From: Typha latifolia
Taxonomy: Eukaryota > Streptophyta > Magnoliopsida > Poales > Typhaceae
NCBI GenBank assembly: GCA_019914945.1
Contig: CM034109.1
Location: 10,222,479 to 10,286,478 of the forward strand
DNA length: 64,000 bases
Direction of reading: 5' to 3'
Shown: piece after piece, positions 49,601-61,944 of the stretch
How the letters are laid out: every line of letters begins with the position of its first letter
Position numbering within the stretch: position 1 is the stretch's first letter
Notes under the pieces: generated by a model
What the model saw: only the letters and a program-made list of their open reading frames with translations
Databases searched by the model: none
What the model was told of the DNA's origin: nothing
Made by a program: the position numbers and the translations under genes

Positions 49601-50060
49601 CACTACTCACTACTGACATCAATGGAGCATTTCAACCAAGAATGGTACTTGAAATGCAACTGGCATGCATCTATAAGAGCTGATGAAGTAGCTTGCACTA
49701 GTTTACAGAAACAGCGGATCAATAAGACTGTATGAATCAACAAACAATTAATCACTCCAGAATTAACATATTAAAGGAAAATTATTAATGTCATATATCA
49801 CAAAGAAAGCTAAAGGAATTATATGACTCAGAGAGTTGAGACTTCCATATTTGATATCAAAGTAGAATTTCACTTCTAATAAAGTCTACAACCAGTCAAG
49901 CGGACACCACAACAGAAACATATCTTCAGATATGGACATACAGTTCCACCACAATAAATGTTGCCATGCATTTTTACATTATGTTGGTGAAGTAAAACAA
50001 AAAGGTTGCAGTAACATACTCTATCCAAAGGATATAATCATATAAATCATTTGTAGAACT
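43601..50060. other. 6.4-kb gene-poor region
   Basis: The first kilobase upstream of 43600 probably holds the leader (perhaps with a leader intron) and promoter of the kinase gene. The rest shows no convincing gene. Frames at 45313-45543, 46543-46758, 47296-47547 and 48486-48683 lack domains. Short GA, AT and T tracts lie near 45530 and 46590. The last few hundred bases are probably the 3' UTR of the PPR gene. Confidence 0.45.
45951..45976 (+). other. G-quadruplex-type G-rich motif
   Basis: Four or more runs of three to seven Gs, separated by A, GA or T, within 26 bases. It is isolated in AT-rich sequence and no gene start is near it. Confidence 0.6.
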
Positions 50061-51476
50061 TCACCAATAGTCTCCACAAGAGCACTTCCCGTCCTTAAAG
50101 TGATGGAACCGCTTGTTATCCCTAACAATCAGCTCTCTCCCAACAATCTTCGACATGATCTTGATTGCATTGTGGCAATCACCGCATATCCTGAGGTTCT
50201 TGATGATCCGAAGGGGTGTCCTTGCTGGGGTACTGATAAGGCCATAAGCAATTGCCAGCCGCTCACTGTGATATAGCAAAGCCTGCTCCTTTGCCTCCTG
50301 ATCAATGTCATGAAGCACATATCTCGTATCTGGCACATATCCTTGCTCCTTCACAACCTTCTTCTCAATCTTTGGGGGTAATCTGTACTCCCCCAACTTG
50401 TTCCTCCCATCAAGCATGTTGATGCCCAACCGCCTCTTGGGCGGTGGTGTTGGAATCTTGTTTGCAACAGCTTTAGATGGATCAATGGACACCAAGATTT
50501 CCTCGACCCGATCTTCGAGATCAACATCACCCTGTGCCCGAGCTAAGTTCCTCATCGACTCCCACATAGCAGCAGGCGGTTCAAATGACAACTTCTCAAT
50601 GAACTCCATTGCCTCATTAAGGTGCCCTGACTTTCCCAGCACTTCCAGCATCCCAATATAATGCTCAATCCCAGGAGCAATCCCATAATCCTTAAACATA
50701 GAATCAAATTGGATGAAACCTTCCTCAATGGCCTCTGCACTGGCACAAGCAGATAAAACCAACAGAAAAGTTCCAGCATCAGGCCGGATCCCCACATTCT
50801 TCATCTGCTCAAAAAGTTGCAACCCTTCATCTCCCAAGTTGTTATTCGCATACCCCTCAATCATCAAATGCCAGGAATCCATATTTCGGTCAGGCATATG
50901 ATCGAACGTGCGGCGGGCATCAACCATGCTGTTGCACTTGCCGTACATCTCCAAGAACTTATTATTAATCTGGAGGTCAGCACGGAACGGGGACCGGAGG
51001 AAGAAATCGTGGATCTTTTTGAGCTCCTCGAGGAGCTTTGGATTGGAGCATGCGGAAACAAGGGCGAAGAAGGTTGGTGGATCGGGGCGGACGCCTTGGT
51101 TTAAGAACTCGACAGCCTCCTTGACCTTGCCCTCACGGCAGAGGGCCGTGAGGTCGACTGGACCAGGAGGAGGTCCTGCCGGAGCCGGAGCCGGCGCCGG
51201 TGCAGGCGTGTTCAACGGAGGACGTTGGTGGGTCTGTGGGCCCCAGTTGTTAGGATTTCCGTGGGATTGGGGATAGGAAGGAGGAGGCCTCGGCGGCGAA
51301 TCCTGGCGGTGGAAGCTGTTGGTGGCGGTGGAGAGGAGACGAGGTGCCCCAGAAGGGAAAGATGGGACATTTAGGGTTTTGGGAAGGAGGAGATGGGAAG
51401 CGGAGAGGAGGCGTACCTTGGAGAGGGTAAGGGCGAACATGGAGGTGCGATGGATCACGGCGAAGGAGGATGCCAT
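50061..51476 (-). CDS. short DYW-class PPR protein (At2g15690/DYW2 or MEF8 group)
   Basis: Intronless gene of 471 residues. An N-terminal targeting-like region (MASSFAVIHRTSMFALTLSK) is followed by a Pro-rich linker (about 60-105) and only a handful of degenerate PPR repeats (about 108-325). A complete DYW domain follows: HSE with H403 and E405, CGDC with C431 and C434, and the terminal CSCGDYW. The zinc-dependent deaminase signature HxE...CxxC is intact. In Arabidopsis this short-PPR, long-linker group (DYW2, MEF8, MEF8S) supplies the DYW activity in trans to other PPR editing factors, in mitochondria and plastids. The ATG is followed by an immediate targeting sequence, so the start is credible. 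A telo-box (aaaccctagg) lies about 15 bases upstream. Confidence 0.93.
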   Translation of the reverse strand: MASSFAVIHRTSMFALTLSKVRLLSASHLLLPKTLNVPSFPSGAPRLLSTATNSFHRQDSPPRPPPSYPQSHGNPNNWGPQTHQRPPLNTPAPAPAPAPAGPPPGPVDLTALCREGKVKEAVEFLNQGVRPDPPTFFALVSACSNPKLLEELKKIHDFFLRSPFRADLQINNKFLEMYGKCNSMVDARRTFDHMPDRNMDSWHLMIEGYANNNLGDEGLQLFEQMKNVGIRPDAGTFLLVLSACASAEAIEEGFIQFDSMFKDYGIAPGIEHYIGMLEVLGKSGHLNEAMEFIEKLSFEPPAAMWESMRNLARAQGDVDLEDRVEEILVSIDPSKAVANKIPTPPPKRRLGINMLDGRNKLGEYRLPPKIEKKVVKEQGYVPDTRYVLHDIDQEAKEQALLYHSERLAIAYGLISTPARTPLRIIKNLRICGDCHNAIKIMSKIVGRELIVRDNKRFHHFKDGKCSCGDYW

Positions 51477-52340
51477 GGCTCGACGAAAGGAGAAACCCTA
51501 GGGTCCGGATCGTATTTAGGATAGGGTTTATCGGAGATATATATCGGTGTTATACTTGAATCACAGCGGTCCATCTCTACTTATGATGTAAGGGGAGGAG
51601 ATATTTCCAATTATTTGTTATCTCATAGTAATATGCTTTTATTTTGGGTTTTTCTTTCAATATATAATAAATATTATTTTTGACGTAACTATCTCGGTGA
51701 CGTTTAATTTGAAACACAATACAAAAGACTTAAAATTTAAATTAAATAGCTTATTATATTAGCTAACTCTTAATGAGATATTAGTAACTTTATATCAAAA
51801 AAGAATTGACTTTTTGCCTATCCTACTATATCTAGCCTTCTGAAATATTAAACGTATATAATATAACACTAGAGAATTATTTACTTCAAATCTCTAAGGT
51901 ATAAAATTTTCCAAAAAGAAAATTCTCCAAGATATCCTATCTATCCATCAAACAGCTGCCACGCAAGCACTAAATATATATGCAACAAACGTAGTAGATA
52001 GAGTGATAGTGCACAAAGGTTACAACCCCATACCCATGCCATATTGCCACCCTTAAAGAAATGCAAATTAATACATCTAACAAAAGAACAATGTGAAATG
52101 GACAATTTTCACTGAAATGCAACAGCAAAATTTTCACTAATATTCGCATCGAGTTTTGCATACATCAGATCTAATTGGCTTGGAGCAAATGAATGGGATA
52201 ATTGCAATCACATTTCCATACAGCATGATCAAACTCTAGTGATGATAAGATCCACAAATCATATACATATCAGAAGCTTTAAATTTCAGCCATTTGCATC
52301 TATGATCAGACAAATGGTTTCAACACTCCAATGGAAACTT
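51477..52340. other. PPR upstream region and AT-rich spacer
   Basis: Contains the telo-box near 51490 and the PPR promoter. Beyond that no gene is seen. Confidence 0.5.
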
Positions 52341-52341
52341 G

Positions 52342-52861
52342 CTAATTGCTCTTATCCTCATATCGAGAATTTGATCCATTTCTGTCAACATCATGAAAGA
52401 ATGCCGGTTCCTGGTATCGCCTCAAATCCCTGGAAGTATTCAGCCTCTGCCTTCAGCCCTGAAGATTTTCCAGGGGAAAAGATTAGAAAGTATGAAAATT
52501 ATTCAAGTAATTGCAAAAGATGTTTAAATGATGTAGCAAATTTCTGCTTACTAGCAACCACATAGGTCTTCTTCTATTCATCCTGTAGAACTAGCAACAA
52601 TTTTATCTGTGATTCTAAACCTGGAAGTACCTGCTTGAGGGGATTTCAGAGGCCCACCTCTTTATACTGAAGCAAATATAACATCTGATACAAAGGTTAG
52701 TTTCACTAAATTTCTTAAGATCCTCTTTGTTGACTAGTAGAGCAAAATAAGTAATAATGGTGGCTTGCCGATGAAATGCTTCCGGTGATGCGAGAGTGCA
52801 GAGTGCTTCTGTAGCCTACTTTATATGCTCCCTTAATAGTTGTCCTGATTTTAACCCTCTC
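52342..52861 (-). other. unassigned coding-like exons, gene or gene remnant
   Basis: Three stretches look coding on the minus strand. About 52861-52769 reads ERVKIRTTIKGAYKVGYR and RITGSISS after a good acceptor (cattacag). About 52659-52631 reads RWASEIPSS before a donor (AGCAG|gtact). About 52456-52342 reads RDLRRYQEPAFFHDVDR and ends in TAG; another frame of the same DNA reads LKAEAEYFQGFEAIPGTG and ends TGA. The joins can be made in phase, but the first donor would be GC and the last acceptor is unusual. I recognise no family. The 5' part would have to lie beyond the foldback elements, possibly near 55.8 kb. Confidence 0.3.
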
Positions 52862-53342
52862 CTGTAATGCAAGTCAACAAATTCTTTATTTTCTTGGTTT
52901 CTAGTTCTGTCATGTATCTAACTCTCCACCAAAATCTTAAACAAGGTTGCACGAGGGTTGAGTAAACGCTGAAAAATTATGCAACTACCTAGCTAATAGT
53001 AGAGCTATAAATTCTTTCATAATTGATTCCAAGCCTATTTATTAACCCAAATGTCATAATTGAGTCAGTTGCGGATAACCCCATACTATAGCCCAATTAG
53101 CCAATTAGATAATCCAACTGACCAATTATATAAAACTTTCATCAACTGAGACTACTTAAACTTAAAAAAACAATTACATCAATTTAGACCACAGATAAGC
53201 CTAATTAAGCCAACTGGACCACAATTGGATCCAGTTGAATTAAAAAGCCTCCAATTATGTTCAGGTAAACAATGACACAACCATTGACGACTAACTAGCT
53301 TTCTGATAATTACAAAATTGATGTCTCGCCTTCATGAAAGTT

Positions 53343-53587
53343 GTGATAACCCACATTTAAAATTAAGAAACATAGATAATAATAAAAATAGAGATAATTA
53401 GATAATTAGAGATTTAATTCTACACTATATCTTTTGTGATTTGGATTATATTAAATTTTTTATCTATAAGGTATCTTTTTAAACAAAAAGGGAGATCAAA
53501 ATCCTACCTTTATGGAATTAAATCTCTAATTGTCTCCAACTTTATTGTTATCTATATTTTATCATTGTTTTAAATGCAGGTTATAAC
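53343..53587. mobile_element. 245-bp foldback element with about 75-bp inverted ends (MITE)
   Basis: The left arm starts gtgataacccacatttaaaa and runs to agagatttaattc at 53420. The complement of the right arm (53587 back to 53514) reads gttataacctgcatttaaaa to agagatttaattc. The arms are roughly three-quarters identical. There is no coding capacity. Size and structure fit a non-autonomous DNA transposon. Confidence 0.65.
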
Positions 53588-54496
53588 AAAAAGACATTCC
53601 ATTCTATTTGACCATCTGGCTCACTTCATAATTCCATTCAACCAAAATAGCAGACTTATTTCCTTGTAAGCCTCTAATGAGGAACTTGTACCTTAAAACT
53701 ATTAGAAAAGCTATAAGACCACCATCCGGAAGCAGAATGGCAATCTTTATGAGGGTTATCATCCATCTATGACTGAAATGTTGTTTGGCAAATGAAACAA
53801 AAGGGCTAATTTGAAAACCATTAGTTATTTATCATGCATGGGAAAACTTTTAAAGCATGTCTCAAGGGCGTGAGACGCGTGACACCCACATAGTGTGTAT
53901 GGTCTAATAAAAATGGCTCTAATAATCATTCTACAGCTCTCTTTCTCTCTGACCATTTTCCTCTGTTTGCAAGTTTCTTGATCAATCAAGGAGTGACATT
54001 TTATTGCACTGCCAAACCATATTACAAATGGTGTGTATAGGCTCAAAACTGGGATTGAACCTTGGAGGAAGATCGATCAAGAAACCCTACATGAGAGTGA
54101 CATCTTATTTGAGGTAGTGCCTTACATACATCTCGGGCTCAGCCTCTATCTCTTACTAACTCTTACTAACAATAACATGCATTTTAGTTGGTACACAGCC
54201 TGTAGAGAAAACTACTTGAGCTAGATGTTTATTACCAATTTTTTGGATGTGAGAGTGCAAATTCATCAAAAAACTAGATGCGAATATCTCTTTCACATCC
54301 TCATAAGCAAAAACAACCTCGCCCGACCAGTTGAAAGATACTTTGCAACCAAAATGTACCTTAATGAACTATAGTTCTATTAGTCATTCGGATGAGCCTT
54401 TATGCCAATAGGATAGCTCAAAGTGAATGATATATACTCCTACAATAATAAAAAAACACCGTATGCATAAAAAATCCAAAAGAGCTCAACCACAAT
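53588..54496. other. spacer between foldback elements
   Basis: AT-rich. Short frames at 53825-54046 and 54033-54224 carry no domain. I see nothing else. Confidence 0.45.
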
Positions 54497-54664
54497 GCCA
54501 CAAAATATTTTTCAACCCATGCTGATGCGCTGACATCTGACATGACAGTGTCAAAAATATAAATTGTATAATTATTAATAATAATACTAAACAAAATTAT
54601 ATTTTTACCCATGCCACGTTAGATGTCAACGCATCCGCATAGATTGCAAAGATATTTTCTATGG
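54497..54664. mobile_element. 168-bp foldback element, copy 1 of a pair
   Basis: Arms of about 60-70 bases pair: the left arm contains gctgatgcgctgacatctga and the complement of the right arm contains gcggatgcgttgacatctaa. Both end in ccaca/ccata next to aaaatat. The centre is AT-rich. The same arm motif recurs at 55311-55443. Confidence 0.6.
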
Positions 54665-54782
54665 AATATGTAGCATTTCTTAAAATAAATTGTCAAGTAT
54701 ATAGATAAAGGCAGGTAGGGCATCTATATCCTTATAACTACATCCATTCAAAATTTCAAAATGTAAGTCCATACTCCTAAAT

Positions 54783-55257
54783 AAGTTTTTGACTAAACTA
54801 CTACTATAAAAAAAAAAAATTTACAGAAGTACTACATTGTTGAAACATATTAAAAAAATACTATGCTTTCTGTCAACTCAGCGCTACGCGAAAAATCGCT
54901 ATCTAAGACAACGATTCGTAATGAATTTATCAATTTACCAGCAAATAAAATACCGTTATTTTCTGTAAATAAATTGCTCCCACGGAAAGCAATTTATAGG
55001 TAAATCCCATCTCTCATTCACAAAATTTTATAAATATTCTAATATAAATCGCTTTTCGTGAGAGTGATTTATTTATAAAAAACCAGCAATATTCTATTAT
55101 ATTGGGAAATTAAAAATTCATTAAAAATAGTTGTCTCAAATAACGATTGCCCACATGGCACTGAACTGGCACAAAGTGTAGTGATTTTAGAATAAGTTTA
55201 AAACTGTAGCATTTCAAAAAGTATTTACTATAGCAAAATTAGTTTGGTCTAAAACTT
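54783..55257. mobile_element. 475-bp nearly full-length palindrome (foldback element)
   Basis: The ends aagtttttgactaaacta and tagtttggtctaaaactt are inverted repeats, and pairing continues almost to the centre near 55020. Examples: ctaagacaacgattcgtaat pairs with the complement of 55118-55149, and aaattgctcccacggaaagc with the complement of 55049-55075. Each arm is about 230 bases. It has no coding capacity. Confidence 0.7.
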
Positions 55258-55310
55258 CTTAAATCCCTAGAATTATTAGGCACCTAACATGACAATAACA
55301 ACTCTCTCAA

Positions 55311-55443
55311 AACATTCCATTAACCCAATCTGATGCGCTGATATCTAATATGACAATAACATAAATTATAATTTAGTTTTTTATTTCTATCAAATTAGAT
55401 GTCAGTGCATATCAGTGCATTTGCATAGGTTATTAGAATGTTA
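55311..55443. mobile_element. 133-bp foldback element, copy 2 of a pair
   Basis: The left arm reads ctgatgcgctgatatctaat and the complement of the right arm reads tgcactgacatctaatttg, with a small internal duplication of tgcactgatat. It shares the arm motif with 54497-54664. The two copies flank the 475-bp palindrome. Confidence 0.5.
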
Positions 55444-55699
55444 TGCGTGGAATTTCAAGCATTTCCCTAAAATAAAATTGCCCGTGCCTATTTTGCTCCC
55501 TAAAATCAACATATATTTTTTTTATTGCTTTCAAACGATCCATTACCAAACTCTACCAAATGATCACAAAAACTTCACATATCAAGTCATATAGATGAAT
55601 GCAGCTAAAGCTTCGACATTATCTCTACTTGCGATTAAGATCTATAGAAACATATTACCAATCTTCTACTAGAAGAGGTTTAGAGGAGGAGAAACACGT

Positions 55700-55800
55700 A
55701 AGTTTTCCGAACACAGGCTAGCCGCGGAGCTCGTTCCTTCTATCGCGAGTATGCCGTCGCCGTTGCGGACATGTCGACAGAACTAGGGTTCAAATGAAGC
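55700..55800 (-). promoter_or_regulatory. possible gene start or promoter island
   Basis: A short GC-richer island in AT-rich DNA. On the minus strand a telo-box (aaccctagt) precedes an ATG whose frame (MSATATAYSR) stops after 10 codons; another frame is open for about 35 codons. It could be the leader of the unassigned minus-strand exons at 52.3-52.9 kb. Weak. Confidence 0.2.
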
Positions 55801-56257
55801 TCTCTTTATTGGATGTGACTAATAAATAAGGATCGTTATCGGGTCGGATAAGATCGGATAGTAATAACCTGTGCCCAGATCCGCTTAATTTCGTACTTTG
55901 ACCAGATTGTATGAAATAATGAACGCTCTAGAAGTCAACAACTTAAATGGTTGACCTAGACTTTATTTACTTTGGATTATGCAATGTCATACGCATATTA
56001 AACAAAATCAACTCTTGTCATGATAAATTTAGGTAGAATTTAGAAACATACTCCCTTATATTATTCTTCTTCTTAAAGCTCAAGCGACATAGGCTAATTG
56101 ATCTTTCTTGCAAGATGAGTTAAAAACCTACTCCTTTTGGTTATTTCGTTACAAACCAGATACTCACAGAGAAGAAAGTTAATTACAACTCAAAAGTACT
56201 AGAGATTAGTACATAAGAAATAATTTTCATAATTCAAAATAGAAATTAATGATAAAA

Positions 56258-57487
56258 TCAGAACAGCTGTCCTGCGTACTCTGGATCACCATCTCCTTTA
56301 CCAGACAAAGAAGAGGCAGATGAAGCAAAGCTCTTCAACTCAGGAACACTCCTTCCAAGCTGCAATGCCATCTTAGTCTCAAACAACTCTCCGTTCTCTC
56401 TCTCCTCCACATTCTCCTCCAAGTTGAACTCAATTGCCTCTTCCAGCTGCCGGTAGAATCCGGCGCAGTTGCGGAAGAGCTCGAAAACCATACCGACTTG
56501 CCCGCCGTGCTCCAACGAGTTCGTCACCGCCGCGAGAACTCCTCCGACTACCGCGATAAAGACTGGCCATGACCCAAATGAAGAAAGACTAGTAGTTCCG
56601 ATCAAACAAGCTCCAACTGCAGATAAACCAGCAAGAGAAGGCCCTAAGACGGCTAACACTCTGTTGATCCTTAAAGCTAATTCACCAGACTTCAAATATA
56701 ACTCTTCGTCTTTCTCCTTTAGTACTTTCAGAACGCCCTTCATCTCTTCTTCCAACTCTTTGCTCCAACCGTTCCTCTCCCTCGCTGCTCCTGAAATTCG
56801 TTGTCTTTTGTTATGATCCAACCGCGGCCACCACTTGGTCGGCTCGACGCGCTCTGGAAACTTCTCGAGCATTCCTGAAAGCAATGGAAGCGGGTATGCC
56901 CTGTCGAGGGCTAGTACTCTCTCCATAGCCTCCTTCACGTCGGCCTCCATCGGGGCTCGGATCGCGAGAGTTGTGTGTATCGACTTCTCGAGCTGCCTGA
57001 ACAATCTCGCCGCACTCCGTTGCTCTTCCGCGAGCTGCGAAGGCTGGATCTTGTTGACGAGTAGCATCATCGCGGTGGCAGCGGTGAAGAGGAGAGCCGC
57101 CGCGAACTTGAAAGCTAGGAGCTCGGCTTTCGCCTCTAGGATCGAAATACCGGATATGCCGGCCATGATGGATGCCATCAGGTTGATGGAGTTGATGCAG
57201 TTGAGGAAGAGATGATTCCAGTTGTTCCTCTGTTGCCCGATGATCGCGTGCATTTCCGCGCGGTCTGCGGCGGCGTCGGCGATGATGTGGAGCTGGGACA
57301 TGCAAGTGGCATGCAGTTTGCTCTTCATGACTTGTGTTTGAGTACTATGTCTAGGAAGCTCCATCTTGATCTTTCTTGATAGGATAGGGATAGAAGCAAG
57401 CCTTATTCCTGGATAAGTGGAGAATAGGAGGCTGACCCGGAGCTTTGGGATAGACAGGTACGACGAGGAGGCTTTCAGAGATGCCAT
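56258..57487 (-). CDS. At4g22030-like membrane protein ('probable F-box protein' family)
   Basis: Intronless gene of 409 residues. The N-terminal 40 residues (MASLKASSSYLSIPKLRVSL) are Ser/Arg-rich and lack acidic residues, as in a plastid or mitochondrial transit peptide. The conserved block LHIIADAAADRAEMHAIIGQQRNNWNHLFLN (about 66-96) identifies the plant family annotated after At4g22030. Hydrophobic segments lie at about 101-118, 126-146, 277-299 and 303-323, with charged and coiled-coil-prone sequence between them. I find no F-box motif at the N-terminus, so the family name is probably misleading for this protein, and a membrane role in an organelle is more likely. Biochemical function unknown. 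Confidence 0.85.
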   Translation of the reverse strand: MASLKASSSYLSIPKLRVSLLFSTYPGIRLASIPILSRKIKMELPRHSTQTQVMKSKLHATCMSQLHIIADAAADRAEMHAIIGQQRNNWNHLFLNCINSINLMASIMAGISGISILEAKAELLAFKFAAALLFTAATAMMLLVNKIQPSQLAEEQRSAARLFRQLEKSIHTTLAIRAPMEADVKEAMERVLALDRAYPLPLLSGMLEKFPERVEPTKWWPRLDHNKRQRISGAARERNGWSKELEEEMKGVLKVLKEKDEELYLKSGELALRINRVLAVLGPSLAGLSAVGACLIGTTSLSSFGSWPVFIAVVGGVLAAVTNSLEHGGQVGMVFELFRNCAGFYRQLEEAIEFNLEENVEERENGELFETKMALQLGRSVPELKSFASSASSLSGKGDGDPEYAGQLF

Positions 57488-58605
57488 GGATAGTGTTCTG
57501 CAACTCTATCTTTGGTATAAGGGAGAAGGTCTCCGCTTGGAGGTTATTTGTATTGTATTTTGAGGTGAGTGGTCTTACACACCTTCGTTGACTAATGACT
57601 AGTGACAGGTCGTTCACACTGGAGGTTGTTAAGTATGCAAGTATATACTTGTGCAATGAGACAAGTGGAAGCTTTCGATCATAGCCCAGGGAAAATGAAC
57701 CTTTTTGTTAGCCGAGGAGGAAAATAAAGCTGAGGAAGACTTGGTCAACTTTGAATGTACAGCAAAAGGTCGTGTTCAGATTAAGCTGTGAATCGATGGG
57801 CCAAGAATGATATGAAGACTGAAGTAGTTCTTAACTTCTAACTCACTCTAAGACCTGTGCATCATTAAGTGCGACTATCAAATAAAACAGTAACACATGG
57901 ACAACTCATTGAAGCACATATTATAAGAGACAATTGAGCTAGAAATATACAGATATTTTTGTAATCTCTTAGCCAACCGTTCGTTTAAACTGCCCTGCCT
58001 AAGTCCAGGATTATTATACTATTACCATCAACTTGTTTCTTCTATGATGCCACTTTCCTAATCAACTCATCAAAGCAAAAGGAAAGTAATAATACATTAA
58101 TACTGAAGCAGGCATTATATCACGCATGACAACCATGTCATCATATCACGAAATCCAACGACAATCCAACTACACCGCTATTGGTTGAAACATATGCACT
58201 TCAATCCAAACTTGTAACCATGATTTGAATTTTAGCAGGGAAGACAGTAAGAAAAAATTCTCTGGCATTTCAAAACATGGAAGGTATTCAAAGCACAGAA
58301 CAACATTATGACTCAAACCATAGCTAATCAAACCAGCCAAAAGAATCCAAGAATGTCCTGCTTTCTGATAAATATACTGCAGATTTGCATTTGCAGATAG
58401 AAAGGTCAAATTGGACAAAGTCGTGTTAGATAAGCTGTTTAAGTGTTACATCTATGCACCAGTTCCATGACTCGTGGGAGGTTTGCACAAAGTTAAATAA
58501 GGCAATCACCAGGAAAGCACCAATATACAAGTATGTCGTTACAATGTTCCAAAGAACTCAGTAGTAAAAGCTACATGGGCTTTTGATAGCCTTCAAGAAC
58601 GAAGA
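57488..58605. other. promoter of the 409-residue gene and spacer
   Basis: No gene is seen. The final few hundred bases should include the 3' UTR of the G-patch gene, which runs toward this region on the same strand. Confidence 0.45.
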
Positions 58606-61311
<2,706 letters not shown>

Positions 61312-61644
61312 CTGGGTCACCTACGCACACAGTAGTGTAATCAAGAATAAGGAGTCAGGGACTACCTATAACGAAATCCTACCATATACAGAAAAAATCA
61401 AACAATTTTACACTCCATAATCATCCAGCCCCTTCAGGATAAACATGAATCAGCTACATAGCATGAGTCAAATTGATGAGATCAACGAGAAAGCAAGAGA
61501 AAATTTGTCATTTCTGAAACTATAGTTATATCTACATCGTATTATTCAGGTAAATACAAAACAAACACACACATCTAGATTCCCTGCATGATAAATCAAG
61601 CTAAGAAGGGAAAGGAAAAAGGAAAAACAACATAAAGATGATAC

Positions 61645-61760
61645 CTTTAAGCTCAGATGCTCGAACAAGTGCCGCACGCTCGAGATCTAAGAGATCTGGG
61701 GAATCTTCTTGCAAGTTTGACCAATCTTGGCGCGCTTAAGAGCTATGGATTTGGGATTTG
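61645..61760 (-). promoter_or_regulatory. non-coding first exon of the G-patch gene
   Basis: On the minus strand a GC-richer segment ends in AAAG|gtatc at 61645 and contains no ATG in frame with the protein. It is the best candidate for a 5' UTR exon spliced to the acceptor upstream of 61311. Confidence 0.45.
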
Positions 61761-61944
61761 GGAAATTTTGAGACTAACGATCTCGAAATGAGAGTGAAAA
61801 TGAGAATTTTGTATTGGGATTTTGAGAAGAACAAAGAAACCCTAGAATTGGAACAGGGAGAGAGAGACGTGAAAATATTACGGTCAGGTTTGGCGGCGGA
61901 AACGAGGCGACTAGGAGAGGTCTTTTCTCTCTATCGTGATTAAA

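Noticed and set aside
56469..57305. Open frames of 115-164 codons on both strands over the At4g22030-like gene
   Set aside because: They overlap a complete, family-matching 409-residue frame and have no family resemblance themselves.
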